A stretch of 64,000 bases of DNA from Sphingomonas koreensis (GCF_002797435.1 NZ_PGEN01000001.1:868001-932000), one strand, 5' to 3'. Counted from the first letter of the stretch, positions 33,665 through 42,738 are shown. Notes: generated from the sequence alone by a model not told the origin. Made by a program: numbers and translations.

Positions 33665-34876
33665 CTATTGGTGGTCCAGCATCCCCAGAATCCGCTTGGC
33701 GATGATGTTGTTCTGGATCTCGGTCGATCCGCCATAGATCGTCGTCGCCTTGCCGAAGAGCCAGGCGCGCGTGCCCTTGAGCTGCGCCTCGCTGAAGCCC
33801 TCGCCTTCCCAGCCAAGGCCTTCATGCCCCTGGATCTCGATCAGCAACTCGGCGCGCTCCTGGCCCAGCTTGGTGCCCACGGTCTTGAGGATCGACGACA
33901 CTTCGGACACGCCGCCCGCCGCCTTGCTCTCCGCCTGCACCCGCATCGCGGTCAGCAGGAAGGCGCGCCAGTCCATCTCCCATTTGGCGATCCGCGCGCG
34001 CAGATCGGGGTCGGCCACCCGCCCCTCGGCATCCGCGCCGACATAGTTCTTGGCGATATCCGCCAGCGACGGGCCGCTCGGCATCAGCCGCGATCCGCCG
34101 CCCGACAAGTTGGTCCGCTCGTGCTGGAGCAGCCGCTTGCCGATCGTCCAGCCCTGCCCCTCCTCGCCGACGCGGTTCTCCTTGGGCACCTTCACATTGG
34201 TGAAAAAGGTCTCGCAAAAGGGCGACATGCCGCTGATCATCTGGATCGGCTTCACCTCGACCCCCGGCGTATCCATGTCGATCAGCAGGAAGGTGATGCC
34301 GCCCTGCTTCTGCGTCTTGTCGGTGCGGACGATGCAGAAACATTTGTCGGCCCATTGCCCGCCCGACGTCCAGGTCTTCTGCCCGTTGACCAGATAATGA
34401 TCGCCCTTGTCCTCGGCGAAGCATTGCAGATTGGCGAGGTCGGACCCGGCATTGGGCTCCGAATAGCCCTGGCACCAGCGCACCTCGCCTTTGGCGATCG
34501 CCGGAATATGCTCGCGCTTCTGCGCCTCGTTGCCATATTCCAGCAAGGTCGGGCCGAACATCATCACGCCCATCCCGCCGATCGGGTTCCAGGCGCCGGC
34601 CTTCGCCATCTCGTCGGCGAGCACCTTGGCCTCGGCCCGGCTCAGTCCGCCCCCGCCATATTCCCTGGGCCAGGTCGGCACGCCCCAGCCCTTTTCGCCC
34701 ATCGCCTTGCGCCAGGCGGCCTGATCGGGAGTCTCCTCGGTCGGCCCTTCGACGGCGGACATGGTGTTGTCCTTGCCCTTGAGCGAGGCTGGAAAGTTCG
34801 CCGCCAGCCATTCGCGTACCTCGGTACGGAATTGGTCGAGTCCGGTGCCGGTCGCCGGTTCTGCCAGGGTTGCCAT
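33665..34876 (-). CDS. Acyl-CoA dehydrogenase, larger partner (second pair)
   Basis: 403 residues; [38 protein letters not shown] and [20 protein letters not shown] closely parallel the large subunit at 11153, so the two genes are paralogues. The C-terminal motif reads [20 protein letters not shown], with Tyr where the 11153 protein has Glu, so the catalytic base must lie elsewhere or be supplied differently. AAGGAG ribosome site precedes the ATG. Divergent from the MFS gene across a 247-bp region that contains the TTCGA-N8-TATGG motif. Confidence 0.9.
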   Translation of the reverse strand: MATLAEPATGTGLDQFRTEVREWLAANFPASLKGKDNTMSAVEGPTEETPDQAAWRKAMGEKGWGVPTWPREYGGGGLSRAEAKVLADEMAKAGAWNPIGGMGVMMFGPTLLEYGNEAQKREHIPAIAKGEVRWCQGYSEPNAGSDLANLQCFAEDKGDHYLVNGQKTWTSGGQWADKCFCIVRTDKTQKQGGITFLLIDMDTPGVEVKPIQMISGMSPFCETFFTNVKVPKENRVGEEGQGWTIGKRLLQHERTNLSGGGSRLMPSGPSLADIAKNYVGADAEGRVADPDLRARIAKWEMDWRAFLLTAMRVQAESKAAGGVSEVSSILKTVGTKLGQERAELLIEIQGHEGLGWEGEGFSEAQLKGTRAWLFGKATTIYGGSTEIQNNIIAKRILGMLDHQ

Positions 34877-34999
34877 GTTACGCTCCTTTTCCCCTCCGGG
34901 CCGGAGAGACTCGCCTTAGCGCAAGTCCGAACATCGGCACCGATATGTTCTCTTTCGTCCCAAAGCCCGCCCCTGCCGGAGTCGGCCCTGAAGTCATTT

Positions 35000-35017
35000 T
35001 TCGAGTTTGCGGTATGG
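35000..35017 (+). promoter_or_regulatory. TTCGA-N8-TATGG motif, copy 4
   Basis: TTCGA-GTTTGCGG-TATGG at 35000-35017 is identical over 18 bp to copy 3 upstream of the TonB receptor. It lies in the 247-bp region between the divergent acyl-CoA dehydrogenase and MFS genes, 106 nt before the MFS start. It is preceded by a T-run (ATTTT), also seen at copy 5. Confidence 0.5.
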
Positions 35018-35123
35018 TCGCAAGCGCGTCAAGCGCCGTTTTGGCAGCAGCGCCGCGATCTCATCGAGAACCCCGAGACACGCCGCCGGGCACCGGCTAG
35101 AAGCGCCGCCGGAAGGGGAGCTT

Positions 35124-36356
35124 ATGCGCTTCGAACATCGCGCGGTGCCGATCGTGCTGACGGCAGTCATGATCGATTCGATCGGCTTCGGCATCATCAT
35201 GCCGGTGCTTCCCCGGCTGATCGTCGAGCTCGCCCATGTCGGGCTCGAGGATGCCGCGCGGATCGGCGGCTATATGCTCGTCGCCTTTGCGGTCGCGCAG
35301 TTCTTCGCGGGCCCGGTCCTCGGTACGCTGGGCGACGCGATCGGGCGGCGGCCGGTGCTGCTGTTCTCGATGATCGCCTTCTCGATCGACTACGCCCTGA
35401 TGGCCGCCGCCCCCACCATCGGCTGGCTGTTCCTAGGCCGCGTCGTCGCCGGGATCGCGGGCGCATCCTTCGGGCCAGCCAACGCCGTCCTTGCCGATGT
35501 CACCCCGCCCGAGAAACGCGGCGCCACCTTCGGCTTGATGGGCGCGGCGTTCGGCATCGGCTTCATCCTCGGCCCCGCGCTCGGCGGGCTGCTCGCCGGT
35601 TTCGGTCCGCGCACTCCGTTCATCGCTGCAGCGGTGCTGGCGGGGCTCAACGCGGTCTGGATTCTCACCATGCTGCCCGAGACGATCAAGCCGGAGGGCC
35701 GCCGCCCCTTCCGCTGGGGCAATGCGCACATCTTCGCGGCATTCAAGCCGCTGTTCCATGCGGGCAATGCCGGTTGGCTGCTGATGGCGATGTTCCTGTG
35801 GCAGTTCGCACACATGGTCTATCCCGCGACCTGGGCGTTCTTCGGCGAGATCACGCTCGGCTGGAACGAGAAGATGATCGGCCTGTCGCTCGCCGCCGCC
35901 GGCCTGTGCATGGCTGCGGTGCAGATGCTGGTCACCGGCAGCGCGATCAAGGCATGGGGCGAAGAGCGCACCGTCGTGCTCGGCATGGCGGCGGGCGGGC
36001 TCGCCTTCACCGCCTATGTCTTCGCGCGAGAGACGTGGATGATCTACCTCATCCTCGCGGTCAGCGCGTTCCAGGCGCTCGCCTTCCCGTCGATGAACGC
36101 GCTGCTCTCGCGCATGACCGACGCCAGCCGTCAGGGTGCGCTGCAGGGCGGAATCGCCAGCCTCAACAGCGTCGCGCTGATCTTCGCGCCGCTGGCCCTC
36201 ACCCAGTCGCTGGCCTTTGGGGCGGAGCACGGCTTCAACGCGGGGAATTTCGTCCTCGCCGCGGCGCTCGCCTTTGGCGCGCTGATCATCATCGTGCTGC
36301 GCGTCGTGCCAAAGGTCCACAAGCGCGAAGCTGCAGAAACCGCACCCTCAGCCTGA
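35124..36356 (+). CDS. MFS transporter, tetracycline/multidrug-type (TCR)
   Basis: 410 residues from the ATG at 35124, which has the strong ribosome site GGAAGGGGAG; the frame is open upstream but without a better start. Twelve helices; first-helix motif MIDSIGFGIIMPVLPRLI, A-motif GTLGDAIGRRPVLLFSM, and C-motif-like FGIGFILGPALGGLL are typical of the TCR/TetA drug:proton antiporter group. Chromosomal members often export toxic or lipophilic compounds rather than tetracycline. Substrate unknown. Followed by GST. Confidence 0.88.
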   Translation: MRFEHRAVPIVLTAVMIDSIGFGIIMPVLPRLIVELAHVGLEDAARIGGYMLVAFAVAQFFAGPVLGTLGDAIGRRPVLLFSMIAFSIDYALMAAAPTIGWLFLGRVVAGIAGASFGPANAVLADVTPPEKRGATFGLMGAAFGIGFILGPALGGLLAGFGPRTPFIAAAVLAGLNAVWILTMLPETIKPEGRRPFRWGNAHIFAAFKPLFHAGNAGWLLMAMFLWQFAHMVYPATWAFFGEITLGWNEKMIGLSLAAAGLCMAAVQMLVTGSAIKAWGEERTVVLGMAAGGLAFTAYVFARETWMIYLILAVSAFQALAFPSMNALLSRMTDASRQGALQGGIASLNSVALIFAPLALTQSLAFGAEHGFNAGNFVLAAALAFGALIIIVLRVVPKVHKREAAETAPSA

Positions 36357-36437
36357 TCCCTGGGGCACTCCCCGGTTGCGCTGGGCGAGCCGCTTCCTAT
36401 CTCGCGGCTCCAACCCACGCCGGAGGCTTTCCCCGAC

Positions 36438-37145
36438 ATGATCGATCTCTATTACTGGCCCACCCCGAACGGCCACAAGATCACGCTGTTCCTCGAGGAA
36501 GCCGGCCTCCCCTACACCATTCAACCGGTCAACATCGGCCAGGGCGACCAGTTCAAGCCCGATTTCCTCAAGATCGCGCCGAACAACCGGATGCCCGCGA
36601 TCGTCGATCATGATCCGGCCGATGGCGGCGAACCGATCAGTGTGTTCGAAAGCGGCGCGATCCTGACCTATCTCGCCAACAAGACCGGCAAGTTCTTCGG
36701 CCCGGCACAGCGAGACAAGATCATGCAGATGCAGTGGCTGATGTGGCAGATGGGCGGTCTCGGCCCGATGGCCGGGCAGAACCACCATTTCAACCGCTAC
36801 GCGCCCGAGCAGATCCCCTACGCCCAGAAGCGCTATATCGACGAGACCAACCGCCTCTACGGCGTGCTCGACCGCCAGCTCGCGGGCAAGCCGTTCGTGA
36901 CCGGCGAGGACTATTCGATCGCCGACATGGCGATCTATCCCTGGATCGTTCCGCACGAGGCGCAGGGCCAGAATCTCGACGATTTCCCCCATCTCAAACG
37001 CTGGTTCGAGGCGGTGAAGGCCCGCCCCGCAACGATCCGCGCCTATGAAAAGGGCGAGGAAGTCCGTCCGGGCAATCCCGCCATGTCCGAAGAGGACAAG
37101 AAGATCCTGTTCGGCCAGACCGCGGCGAGCACGGCAAAGGTGTAG
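36438..37145 (+). CDS. Glutathione S-transferase, Nu class (YfcG/YghU-like)
   Basis: 235 residues. N-terminal thioredoxin fold IDLYYWPTPNGHKITLFLEEA carries the Thr-Pro-Asn active-site motif of Nu-class GSTs (YfcG/YghU), and FESGAILTYLANKTG is the glutathione-binding segment. C-terminal helical domain WLMWQMGGLGPMAGQNHHF is also characteristic. Such enzymes act as disulfide reductases or peroxidases using two glutathiones. It stands alone between the MFS gene and a repeat hairpin. Confidence 0.93.
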   Translation: MIDLYYWPTPNGHKITLFLEEAGLPYTIQPVNIGQGDQFKPDFLKIAPNNRMPAIVDHDPADGGEPISVFESGAILTYLANKTGKFFGPAQRDKIMQMQWLMWQMGGLGPMAGQNHHFNRYAPEQIPYAQKRYIDETNRLYGVLDRQLAGKPFVTGEDYSIADMAIYPWIVPHEAQGQNLDDFPHLKRWFEAVKARPATIRAYEKGEEVRPGNPAMSEEDKKILFGQTAASTAKV

Positions 37146-37167
37146 CGAGAAGCGTTCCTCCTCTCTC

Positions 37168-37195
37168 CGTCATCCCGGCCTTGTGCCGGGATCCA
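37168..37195. repeat. Single palindromic repeat hairpin after GST
   Basis: CGTC followed by ATCCCGGC-CTTGT-GCCGGGAT (37172-37192) and CCA. One half of the compound elements described at 7655 and 26917. It may double as a terminator for the GST gene. Confidence 0.6.
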
Positions 37196-37221
37196 CGACG
37201 CCTCTCGCAATGCGATCCGTC

Positions 37222-37617
37222 CTAGTCGTTCGCTCCCTGCCCCGCCCTCGCAGCAGCGCGGAACAGCGCCGCCGACACCAGCCACAGCGCGGTGAATGCG
37301 CCACCGAACAGCCAGGTCTTGAACACCCCGTCCGATACCAGCGCGGTCACCGGCGCGGTGGCGACGGCGAGCGTCCACACGACCTGCATCACCGCTACCC
37401 CGGCCATCGTCCGAGCCATCCCCGCCGGCCGGAACCGCGCGGCGTACCCGCCCACGACCGGCGCCATGACCAGCAGGAAGAAGCCGGCGCTGTCGACGCT
37501 GTCGCGAACGATCGTGGTCCACACGATCAGGAACGATGTCAGCGCCGCCACGCCGACTCCCGCGCGATAGGGGGTACTGCCCGTCGCCATCTCAGCCGTC
37601 TTGCTCGATCCGTTCAT
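37222..37617 (-). CDS. Small four-helix membrane protein
   Basis: 131 residues from the ATG at 37615-37617, preceded by a perfect GGAGG. Four hydrophobic segments: VAALTSFLIVWTTIVRD, SAGFFLLVMAPVVGGYAA, GVAVMQVVWTLAVATAPV and GGAFTALWLVSAALFRAA. No motif recognised. The strong ribosome site and clean spacing support a real gene. It is divergent from LysE; no operon partner. Inner-membrane protein of unknown role. Confidence 0.7.
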   Translation of the reverse strand: MNGSSKTAEMATGSTPYRAGVGVAALTSFLIVWTTIVRDSVDSAGFFLLVMAPVVGGYAARFRPAGMARTMAGVAVMQVVWTLAVATAPVTALVSDGVFKTWLFGGAFTALWLVSAALFRAAARAGQGAND

Positions 37618-37890
37618 GCTTGAGCCTCCTTCAAGATCGCGCCTTGCTCGCATACGCCGGGATGAGCGGCATGAGCGACACCTGAGCAAAGGCTGAAAAG
37701 CGCCGTCGCGGCCGAGTATCGGTAAAGTCGCACTTGCAACGACCCTAGCAGCGCTGCGTTTTCCCCCGCTGCGCAACCGCCTAGCCTCTCCTCACCGCCG
37801 CGTGACTGACGCTTGAAGATGGGCCACCATCGGGAAGCGCGAGCGGACCTCGCCGCGCGTCTGGGCATCGCTCTCACATCGGAGGATGAC

Positions 37891-38523
37891 ATGCCCGGAC
37901 CCGACACGCTTCTCGCCTTCGCCGCCATCGCGCTCGGCATGGTCCTGACGCCGGGGCCGAACATGATCTACCTGATCTCGCGCTCGATCTCGCAGGGGCG
38001 CGCGGCCGGGCTGATCTCGCTCTGCGGCATCGCGCTCGGCTTCATCGTCTACATGCTCTGCGCCGCCTATGGCCTCACTGCGCTGCTGATGGCGGTGCCC
38101 TTTGCCTATGACGCGATCCGCATCGCCGGCGCCGGCTACCTCCTGTGGCTCGCCTGGCAGGCGGTGCGCCCCGGCGGGCGGTCGAGCTTCGAGGTGCGCG
38201 ATCTGCCGCGCGACGGGCCAAAGCGGCTGTTCACGATGGGGCTGGTGACCGTCCTGCTCAACCCCAAGGTCGCGGTTCTCTACCTCTCGCTGCTCCCGCA
38301 GTTCATCGATCCGGCCAAGGGCAGCGTGCTGGGCCAGGCAGTCGTGCTGGGCTCGATCCAGATCGTCACCAGCGTCACGGTCAACGCCGCGATCATCGTC
38401 TGCGCCGCCTTCATCGCGCGCTTCTTCCAGCGCCGCCCCGGCTTCGCACTGGTCCAGCGCTGGCTGATGGGCACCGTCCTCGCCGGCCTCGCCGTCCGGA
38501 TGGCGACCGAGGCGCGGCGCTAG
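37891..38523 (+). CDS. LysE/RhtB-family amino-acid exporter
   Basis: 210 residues; start at 37891 chosen because CGGAGG precedes it and family length fits. Family motif FAAIALGMVLTPGPNMIYLISRSISQGRAAGLISLCG at the N-terminus, then helices with KRLFTMGLVTVLLNPKVAVLYLSLLPQF. Exports amino acids or homoserine lactone derivatives. It ends tail-to-tail with an SDR gene, the two stop codons sharing the tetranucleotide CTAG at 38520-38523. Confidence 0.9.
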   Translation: MPGPDTLLAFAAIALGMVLTPGPNMIYLISRSISQGRAAGLISLCGIALGFIVYMLCAAYGLTALLMAVPFAYDAIRIAGAGYLLWLAWQAVRPGGRSSFEVRDLPRDGPKRLFTMGLVTVLLNPKVAVLYLSLLPQFIDPAKGSVLGQAVVLGSIQIVTSVTVNAAIIVCAAFIARFFQRRPGFALVQRWLMGTVLAGLAVRMATEARR

Positions 38524-39314
38524 CCCTTCCCCGGCCTCCGCGAGAGTCCGACGTCAAGATGCGCCCCCGCGTCGAGCAGCACCGTCTCCCCGGTGATCAC
38601 CCGGCTCGCGGGGTCGAGCAGGTTCACCACCGGCCCGGCGATATCCTCGGCATGGGCGGCCATCTGCATCGGCGTCTGGCTGGCGATGAACTGCTCGAAC
38701 GCCTCGAACGCCTCCTGCGTCATCCGTTCGCTGAACCAGCCGGTGCCGACATAGCCCGGCGCCACCGCGTTGACCCGGATCGCCGGCGCCAGCACCCGTG
38801 CCAGGCTCTTGGTCATCGTCGCCAGCGCGCCCTTCGACGCCGCATAGGCGACCGACGATCCGTTGCCGAACACGCCCGCGACCGACGCGATGTTGACCAC
38901 CGCGCTCGCCGGCCCCTCGCGCATCGCCGATGCGCAGGCGCGGATCATCTGGAACGGCGCGACGGCGTTGATCCGGTAGATGTCGAGGAAGTCGTCGGCG
39001 CTGAGCGCCTCCAGATCCTCGTGATTGGCGAACTTGGTCTTGCCCGAATTGTTGACCAGCAGGTCGATCCGCCCGAACGCTTCGAGAGCAGCAGCGGCAA
39101 GCGCGCGGCACTGCGCATCGTCGGCGATGTCGGCCTTCACCGCGATCGATCCGTTGCCGATCTCCGCCGCCAGCGCCTCGGCGGCGTCCTTGCTCGACGC
39201 ATAGTTGATCGCGCAGCGCACCCCGCGCTCCGCCAGCCGCCGCACCACCGCCGCGCCGATCCCGGTTCCGCCGCCGGTGACGATCGCGGCCATGCCTTCC
39301 ATCGAAACGCTCAT
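38520..39314 (-). CDS. SDR family oxidoreductase
   Basis: 264 residues. TGGGTGIGAAVVRRL cofactor motif, NNSGK in place of NNAG, Ser in VNIASVAGVFGNGS and Tyr/Lys in YAASK; GYVGTGWFSERM follows. A normal classical SDR with one changed structural motif. Divergent from the CoA ligase at 39404 over a region with the TTCGA-N8-TATGG motif, and overlapping LysE at the 3' end. Likely acts in the same lipid or hydroxy-acid metabolism; substrate unknown. Confidence 0.88.
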   Translation of the reverse strand: MSVSMEGMAAIVTGGGTGIGAAVVRRLAERGVRCAINYASSKDAAEALAAEIGNGSIAVKADIADDAQCRALAAAALEAFGRIDLLVNNSGKTKFANHEDLEALSADDFLDIYRINAVAPFQMIRACASAMREGPASAVVNIASVAGVFGNGSSVAYAASKGALATMTKSLARVLAPAIRVNAVAPGYVGTGWFSERMTQEAFEAFEQFIASQTPMQMAAHAEDIAGPVVNLLDPASRVITGETVLLDAGAHLDVGLSRRPGKG

Positions 39315-39336
39315 CTCCGCGCACTCCGCACCATTT

Positions 39337-39354
39337 TTCGAAGATTGCGTATGG
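39337..39354 (+). promoter_or_regulatory. TTCGA-N8-TATGG motif, copy 5
   Basis: TTCGA (39337-39341), eight bases ending TTGCG, TATGG (39350-39354), preceded by an ATTTT run as at copy 4. It lies 49 nt before the CoA ligase start and between that gene and a divergent SDR. Confidence 0.5.
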
Positions 39355-39403
39355 CAGCAAGCGGCCGCTTCGCCTAGCAGTTCATCCGAATCGAGGAGAG
39401 AGC

Positions 39404-40945
39404 ATGCAAACCGCCGCCGACATCCTGACCCAGCCCTTCGCCACCCTGTCCGATCTGATCGCCGCCCATGCGCGCGAGCGCGGGAGCAAGGCCGCGATCA
39501 TCCATGGCGATCGCAGCCTCACCTATGCCCAGCTCGACGCGCGGATGGACGCCATCGCCGCGGCGCTCCAGCGCGACGGCCTCGGCCATGGACAGGCGGT
39601 GGCGATCGTCGGCGCGATGGGGCTCGATTATGCCGCGCTCTTCCTCGGCGCGATCCGTGCGGGCGGCGCCCCCGCCCCGGTCGCCCCCTCCTCCACCGGG
39701 GACCAGATGGCGGCGATGATCGCCGACAGCGGCACGGGGCTGGTGTTCCTCGACGCCGATGCCGCCGCGACGCTCGGCGACCGCCCGATTGCCGCGAAGC
39801 GGGTCGCGCTCGACGCGAGCGACGCGGGCATCGCCTTCGATGCCTGGCTCGGCGATGCGGCCACGCCCGCCCCGGCCGCGATCGCGCCCGAGGATCCGTT
39901 CAACATCATCTATTCCTCGGGCACCACCGGCACGCCCAAGGGGATCGTTCAGCCGCACGCGATGCGCTGGGCGCATATCGTGCACAACGCCGCCGCCGGG
40001 TTCGGCGATGCGGTGACGATGATCGCCACCCCGCTCTATTCGAACACCACCCTGGTGAGCTTCATCCCGACGCTCGGCTGGGGCGGTACCGCGGTGCTGC
40101 TCGGCAAGTTCGATGCGCGCGGCTTCCTCGAAGCGGCGGCGAAGCATCGCGGCACCCATGCGATGCTGGTCCCGGTCCAGTATCAGCGGATCATGGCGGT
40201 CGAGGATTTCGACCGCTTCGACCTCACTTCCTTCCGCGTCAAGACCTGCACCAGCGCGCCCTTCTCGCCCGCGCTCAAGGCCGATGTGCTGGCGCGCTGG
40301 CCGGGGATGCTGATCGAATATTACGGGATGACCGAGGGCGGCGGCACCTGCGTGCTGATGTGCAACATGTTCCCGAACAAGCTCCACACCGTCGGAATGC
40401 CGGTGCCGGGCCACGACATCCGCCTGATCGATGACGAAGGGCGCGAGGTGCCGCAGGGCGAGATGGGCGAGGTCGTCGGCCGCAGCCCGGCGATGATGAG
40501 CGGCTATCACGGCCGCAAACAGGCCAGCGCCGACGCCGAATGGTTCGATGCCGAGGGCAACCGCTATATCCGCCACGGCGATGTCGGGCGGTTCGACGAG
40601 GATGGTTTCCTCACCCTGATGGACCGCAAGAAGGATCTGATCATCTCGGGCGGGTTCAACATCTACCCGAGCGACCTCGAGACCGAGCTCGCCAGGCATC
40701 CCGCGGTACGCGATTGCGCCGTGGTGGGCGTGCCGTCCGAACAATGGGGTGAGACCCCGGTCGGCTTCTATGTCCCCGCCGACGAAACCCCGGCAGCGGA
40801 AGTGCTGGCGGCGGTCAACGCGGTGCTCGGCAAGACCCAGCGGCTTGCCGCGCTGCTCCCGATCGACGAGCTGCCGCGCAGCGCGATCGGCAAGGTGCTC
40901 AAGCGCGAATTGCGCGACCGCTATCTGGAGGCGCTCCCAGCATGA
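39404..40945 (+). CDS. Acyl-CoA synthetase (class I AMP-forming ligase)
   Basis: 513 residues with all ligase motifs: FNIIYSSGTTGTPKGIVQPH, EYYGMTEGGGTCVLM, GNRYIRHGDVGRFDEDGFL, DLIISGGFNIYPSDLE and LPRSAIGKVLKRELRDRY with the C-terminal Lys. GAGGAGAG precedes the ATG. It activates a carboxylic acid as a CoA thioester. The next gene, a thioesterase, starts on its stop codon (ATGA). Activation and release enzymes together suggest control of a CoA ester pool. Confidence 0.9.
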   Translation: MQTAADILTQPFATLSDLIAAHARERGSKAAIIHGDRSLTYAQLDARMDAIAAALQRDGLGHGQAVAIVGAMGLDYAALFLGAIRAGGAPAPVAPSSTGDQMAAMIADSGTGLVFLDADAAATLGDRPIAAKRVALDASDAGIAFDAWLGDAATPAPAAIAPEDPFNIIYSSGTTGTPKGIVQPHAMRWAHIVHNAAAGFGDAVTMIATPLYSNTTLVSFIPTLGWGGTAVLLGKFDARGFLEAAAKHRGTHAMLVPVQYQRIMAVEDFDRFDLTSFRVKTCTSAPFSPALKADVLARWPGMLIEYYGMTEGGGTCVLMCNMFPNKLHTVGMPVPGHDIRLIDDEGREVPQGEMGEVVGRSPAMMSGYHGRKQASADAEWFDAEGNRYIRHGDVGRFDEDGFLTLMDRKKDLIISGGFNIYPSDLETELARHPAVRDCAVVGVPSEQWGETPVGFYVPADETPAAEVLAAVNAVLGKTQRLAALLPIDELPRSAIGKVLKRELRDRYLEALPA

Positions 40946-41709
40946 CCTCGCTCCCCGCTCTTCTGGCACAGGCACAGCGCAGCGAGACGGGCTTCGCCAC
41001 CGAGATCCCGTCCAACTGGCTGCAGGGGCGCACCGCCTATGGCGGGCTCTCCACCGCGCTCGCGCTGGCGGCGGCCAAGCAGATCGAGCCCGACCTGCCC
41101 CCGCTTCGTTCGGCGCAGGTGGCATTCATCGGCCCCCTCGCCGGTCCCGTCACCGTGACCGCGACCAAGCTGCGCCGCGGGCGCAACGCCGCCTTCATTC
41201 AGGCGGATATCGTGTCCGAAGCAGGGCTTGGCCTGCGCACCACCTTCGTCTTCATGGCGCAGCTCCAGTCGGCCATCGACCATGACCTGACCGCCCCCTC
41301 GGATCACCGCCCGCCGCCCGCCGACGCGCCGCTCTACACCGGCCCGGCGGAGTTCTTCACCGGCAACTTCAACTTCTTCGACCTGAAGGCGCCCGGGGCC
41401 ACCGAATGGCTGCGCTGGGGCCGGCTGATCGACCGCGAGGGCCTGGACGCGGAGGTCGAGCTTATGGCGATGGGCGACGCGCTGCCCCCGGCGGCGTTCA
41501 AGCTGTTCCAGAAGATGACGCCGCTCTCCTCGCTCACCTGGATCGTCAACATCCTCCAGCCGCGCGCCGTGACCCGCGACGGCTGGTGGCTGCTCGAAGC
41601 CCGGACCGACCGCGCTCGCGACGGCTATTCGAGCCAGTCGATGCGCATGTCGAACGCCGACGGCGCGCTGGTTGCGGAGGGGATGCAGGGGGTGGCCATT
41701 TTCGGTTGA
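40942..41709 (+). CDS. Acyl-CoA thioesterase (double hot-dog)
   Basis: 255 residues. N-terminal hot-dog NWLQGRTAYGGLSTALALAAAKQI with the Gly-Gly turn and QVAFIGPLAGPVTVTATKLRRGRN; second hot-dog with WWLLEARTDRARDGYSSQSMRMSN and GALVAEGMQGVAIFG at the end, the TesB-family pattern. It hydrolyses acyl-CoA. Shares ATGA with the CoA-ligase stop, so it is co-translated with it. Not orthologous to TesB at 13556; it belongs to the shorter thioesterase group. Confidence 0.85.
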   Translation: MTSLPALLAQAQRSETGFATEIPSNWLQGRTAYGGLSTALALAAAKQIEPDLPPLRSAQVAFIGPLAGPVTVTATKLRRGRNAAFIQADIVSEAGLGLRTTFVFMAQLQSAIDHDLTAPSDHRPPPADAPLYTGPAEFFTGNFNFFDLKAPGATEWLRWGRLIDREGLDAEVELMAMGDALPPAAFKLFQKMTPLSSLTWIVNILQPRAVTRDGWWLLEARTDRARDGYSSQSMRMSNADGALVAEGMQGVAIFG

Positions 41710-41773
41710 GTCACGGCAAGGCCGGGCCGTCGGGAAGCGCCGGAACGGCAGCTGACCACCCAATAGCGGATCC

Positions 41774-41813
41774 CCTTCTAGCCCTCTCCCGCAAGCGGGA
41801 GAGGGCTAGAAGG
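41774..41813. repeat. Perfect 40-bp palindrome (family 2)
   Basis: CCTTCTAGCCCTCTCCCGC, AA loop, and the exact reverse complement to 41813: a 19-bp stem with no mismatch. It follows the thioesterase stop by 64 bp and precedes the EF-hand gene. It shares the CTCCCGC/GCGGGAG core with 19351, 45416 and 45905. The strong stem suggests a terminator or RNA-processing site; the T-tract is weak. Confidence 0.7.
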
Positions 41814-41950
41814 ATTGACGCGCCCTCCCCCTCCCTCCCCGATACAAATTGCGACACTTTCCCGCCGCGCTGACATAGCGCTGCGACAGCGGGCGTTCAG
41901 AAAGGCACCACCGCGGCACCCCCTCGCCGCCCCGACAGGAGCCTGCCCCG

Positions 41951-42652
41951 ATGAAGAACCTTCTCACTGCCACGGCGATCGGCGCGATGCTTGCCGCCGG
42001 TGTCGCGATCGCGATGCAGAGCGAAACCCCCGCCGCAGCCCCGAAACAGCCGATCACCAGGGCCGAGATGCTCGCCCGCGCCGATGCGCGCTTCGATCGA
42101 ATGGACACCAACAAGGACGGCCAGCTCGACGCGAACGAGCGCAAGGCCGGCGCCGAGGCCGCGCGCGCGGCGATGGCGGAGCGCAAGGGCGGCGAGATGG
42201 CCGACTTCATGCCCGGCGCCGGACGCCGCGGCGGCGGCATGGGCGAGCGCATGCTCGGCCGCATCGACACCAATGGCGACGGCATGATCAGCAAGGCCGA
42301 GAACCGCGCCGCCGCCGAGTCCCGCTTCGCGCGGATGGATGCCAATGGCGACGGCACGATCGGCGCGGACGAGCGCGGCGAGGGCATGGGCAAGTGGAAG
42401 CGTGGCGGCCGCCGCGGCGCTGCGGCCGAAGGCAGCCCCGTTCCGATGCATGGCGGCAAGCGCCATGGGATGAAGGCCGACGCCAATGGCGACGGCGTCA
42501 TCACCCGCGCCGAGTTCGACGCGCACAGCGCCGCGCGCTTTGCCGCGATGGACGCGAACAAGGACGGCAGGATCGACGCATCCGAAATGCCGAAGCCGCG
42601 CCGCATGCGTGGCGCGACGCCACCCGCCCCCGGCGCACCCCAGGGCGAGTGA
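41951..42652 (+). CDS. Secreted protein with five EF-hand calcium loops
   Basis: 233 residues with a signal peptide (MKNLLTATAIGAMLAAGVAIA). Five canonical DxDxDG-type loops: DTNKDGQLDANE, DTNGDGMISKAE, DANGDGTIGADE, DANGDGVITRAE and DANKDGRIDASE, separated by basic and Gly-Arg-rich linkers. It should bind Ca2+ in the periplasm or outside the cell. The gene is followed by an OmpR-type regulator and histidine kinase on the same strand, 86 nt away, suggesting a calcium- or metal-linked sensory unit. No catalytic domain is present. Confidence 0.85.
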   Translation: MKNLLTATAIGAMLAAGVAIAMQSETPAAAPKQPITRAEMLARADARFDRMDTNKDGQLDANERKAGAEAARAAMAERKGGEMADFMPGAGRRGGGMGERMLGRIDTNGDGMISKAENRAAAESRFARMDANGDGTIGADERGEGMGKWKRGGRRGAAAEGSPVPMHGGKRHGMKADANGDGVITRAEFDAHSAARFAAMDANKDGRIDASEMPKPRRMRGATPPAPGAPQGE

Positions 42653-42738
42653 CCGGCATGCCGGGCGGGCTCTACGACCTCCTCCGTGCCGCCCGCCCGG
42701 CACTTTCCGTGCCGGACGAATCTGCTACCCCTGCGGAG

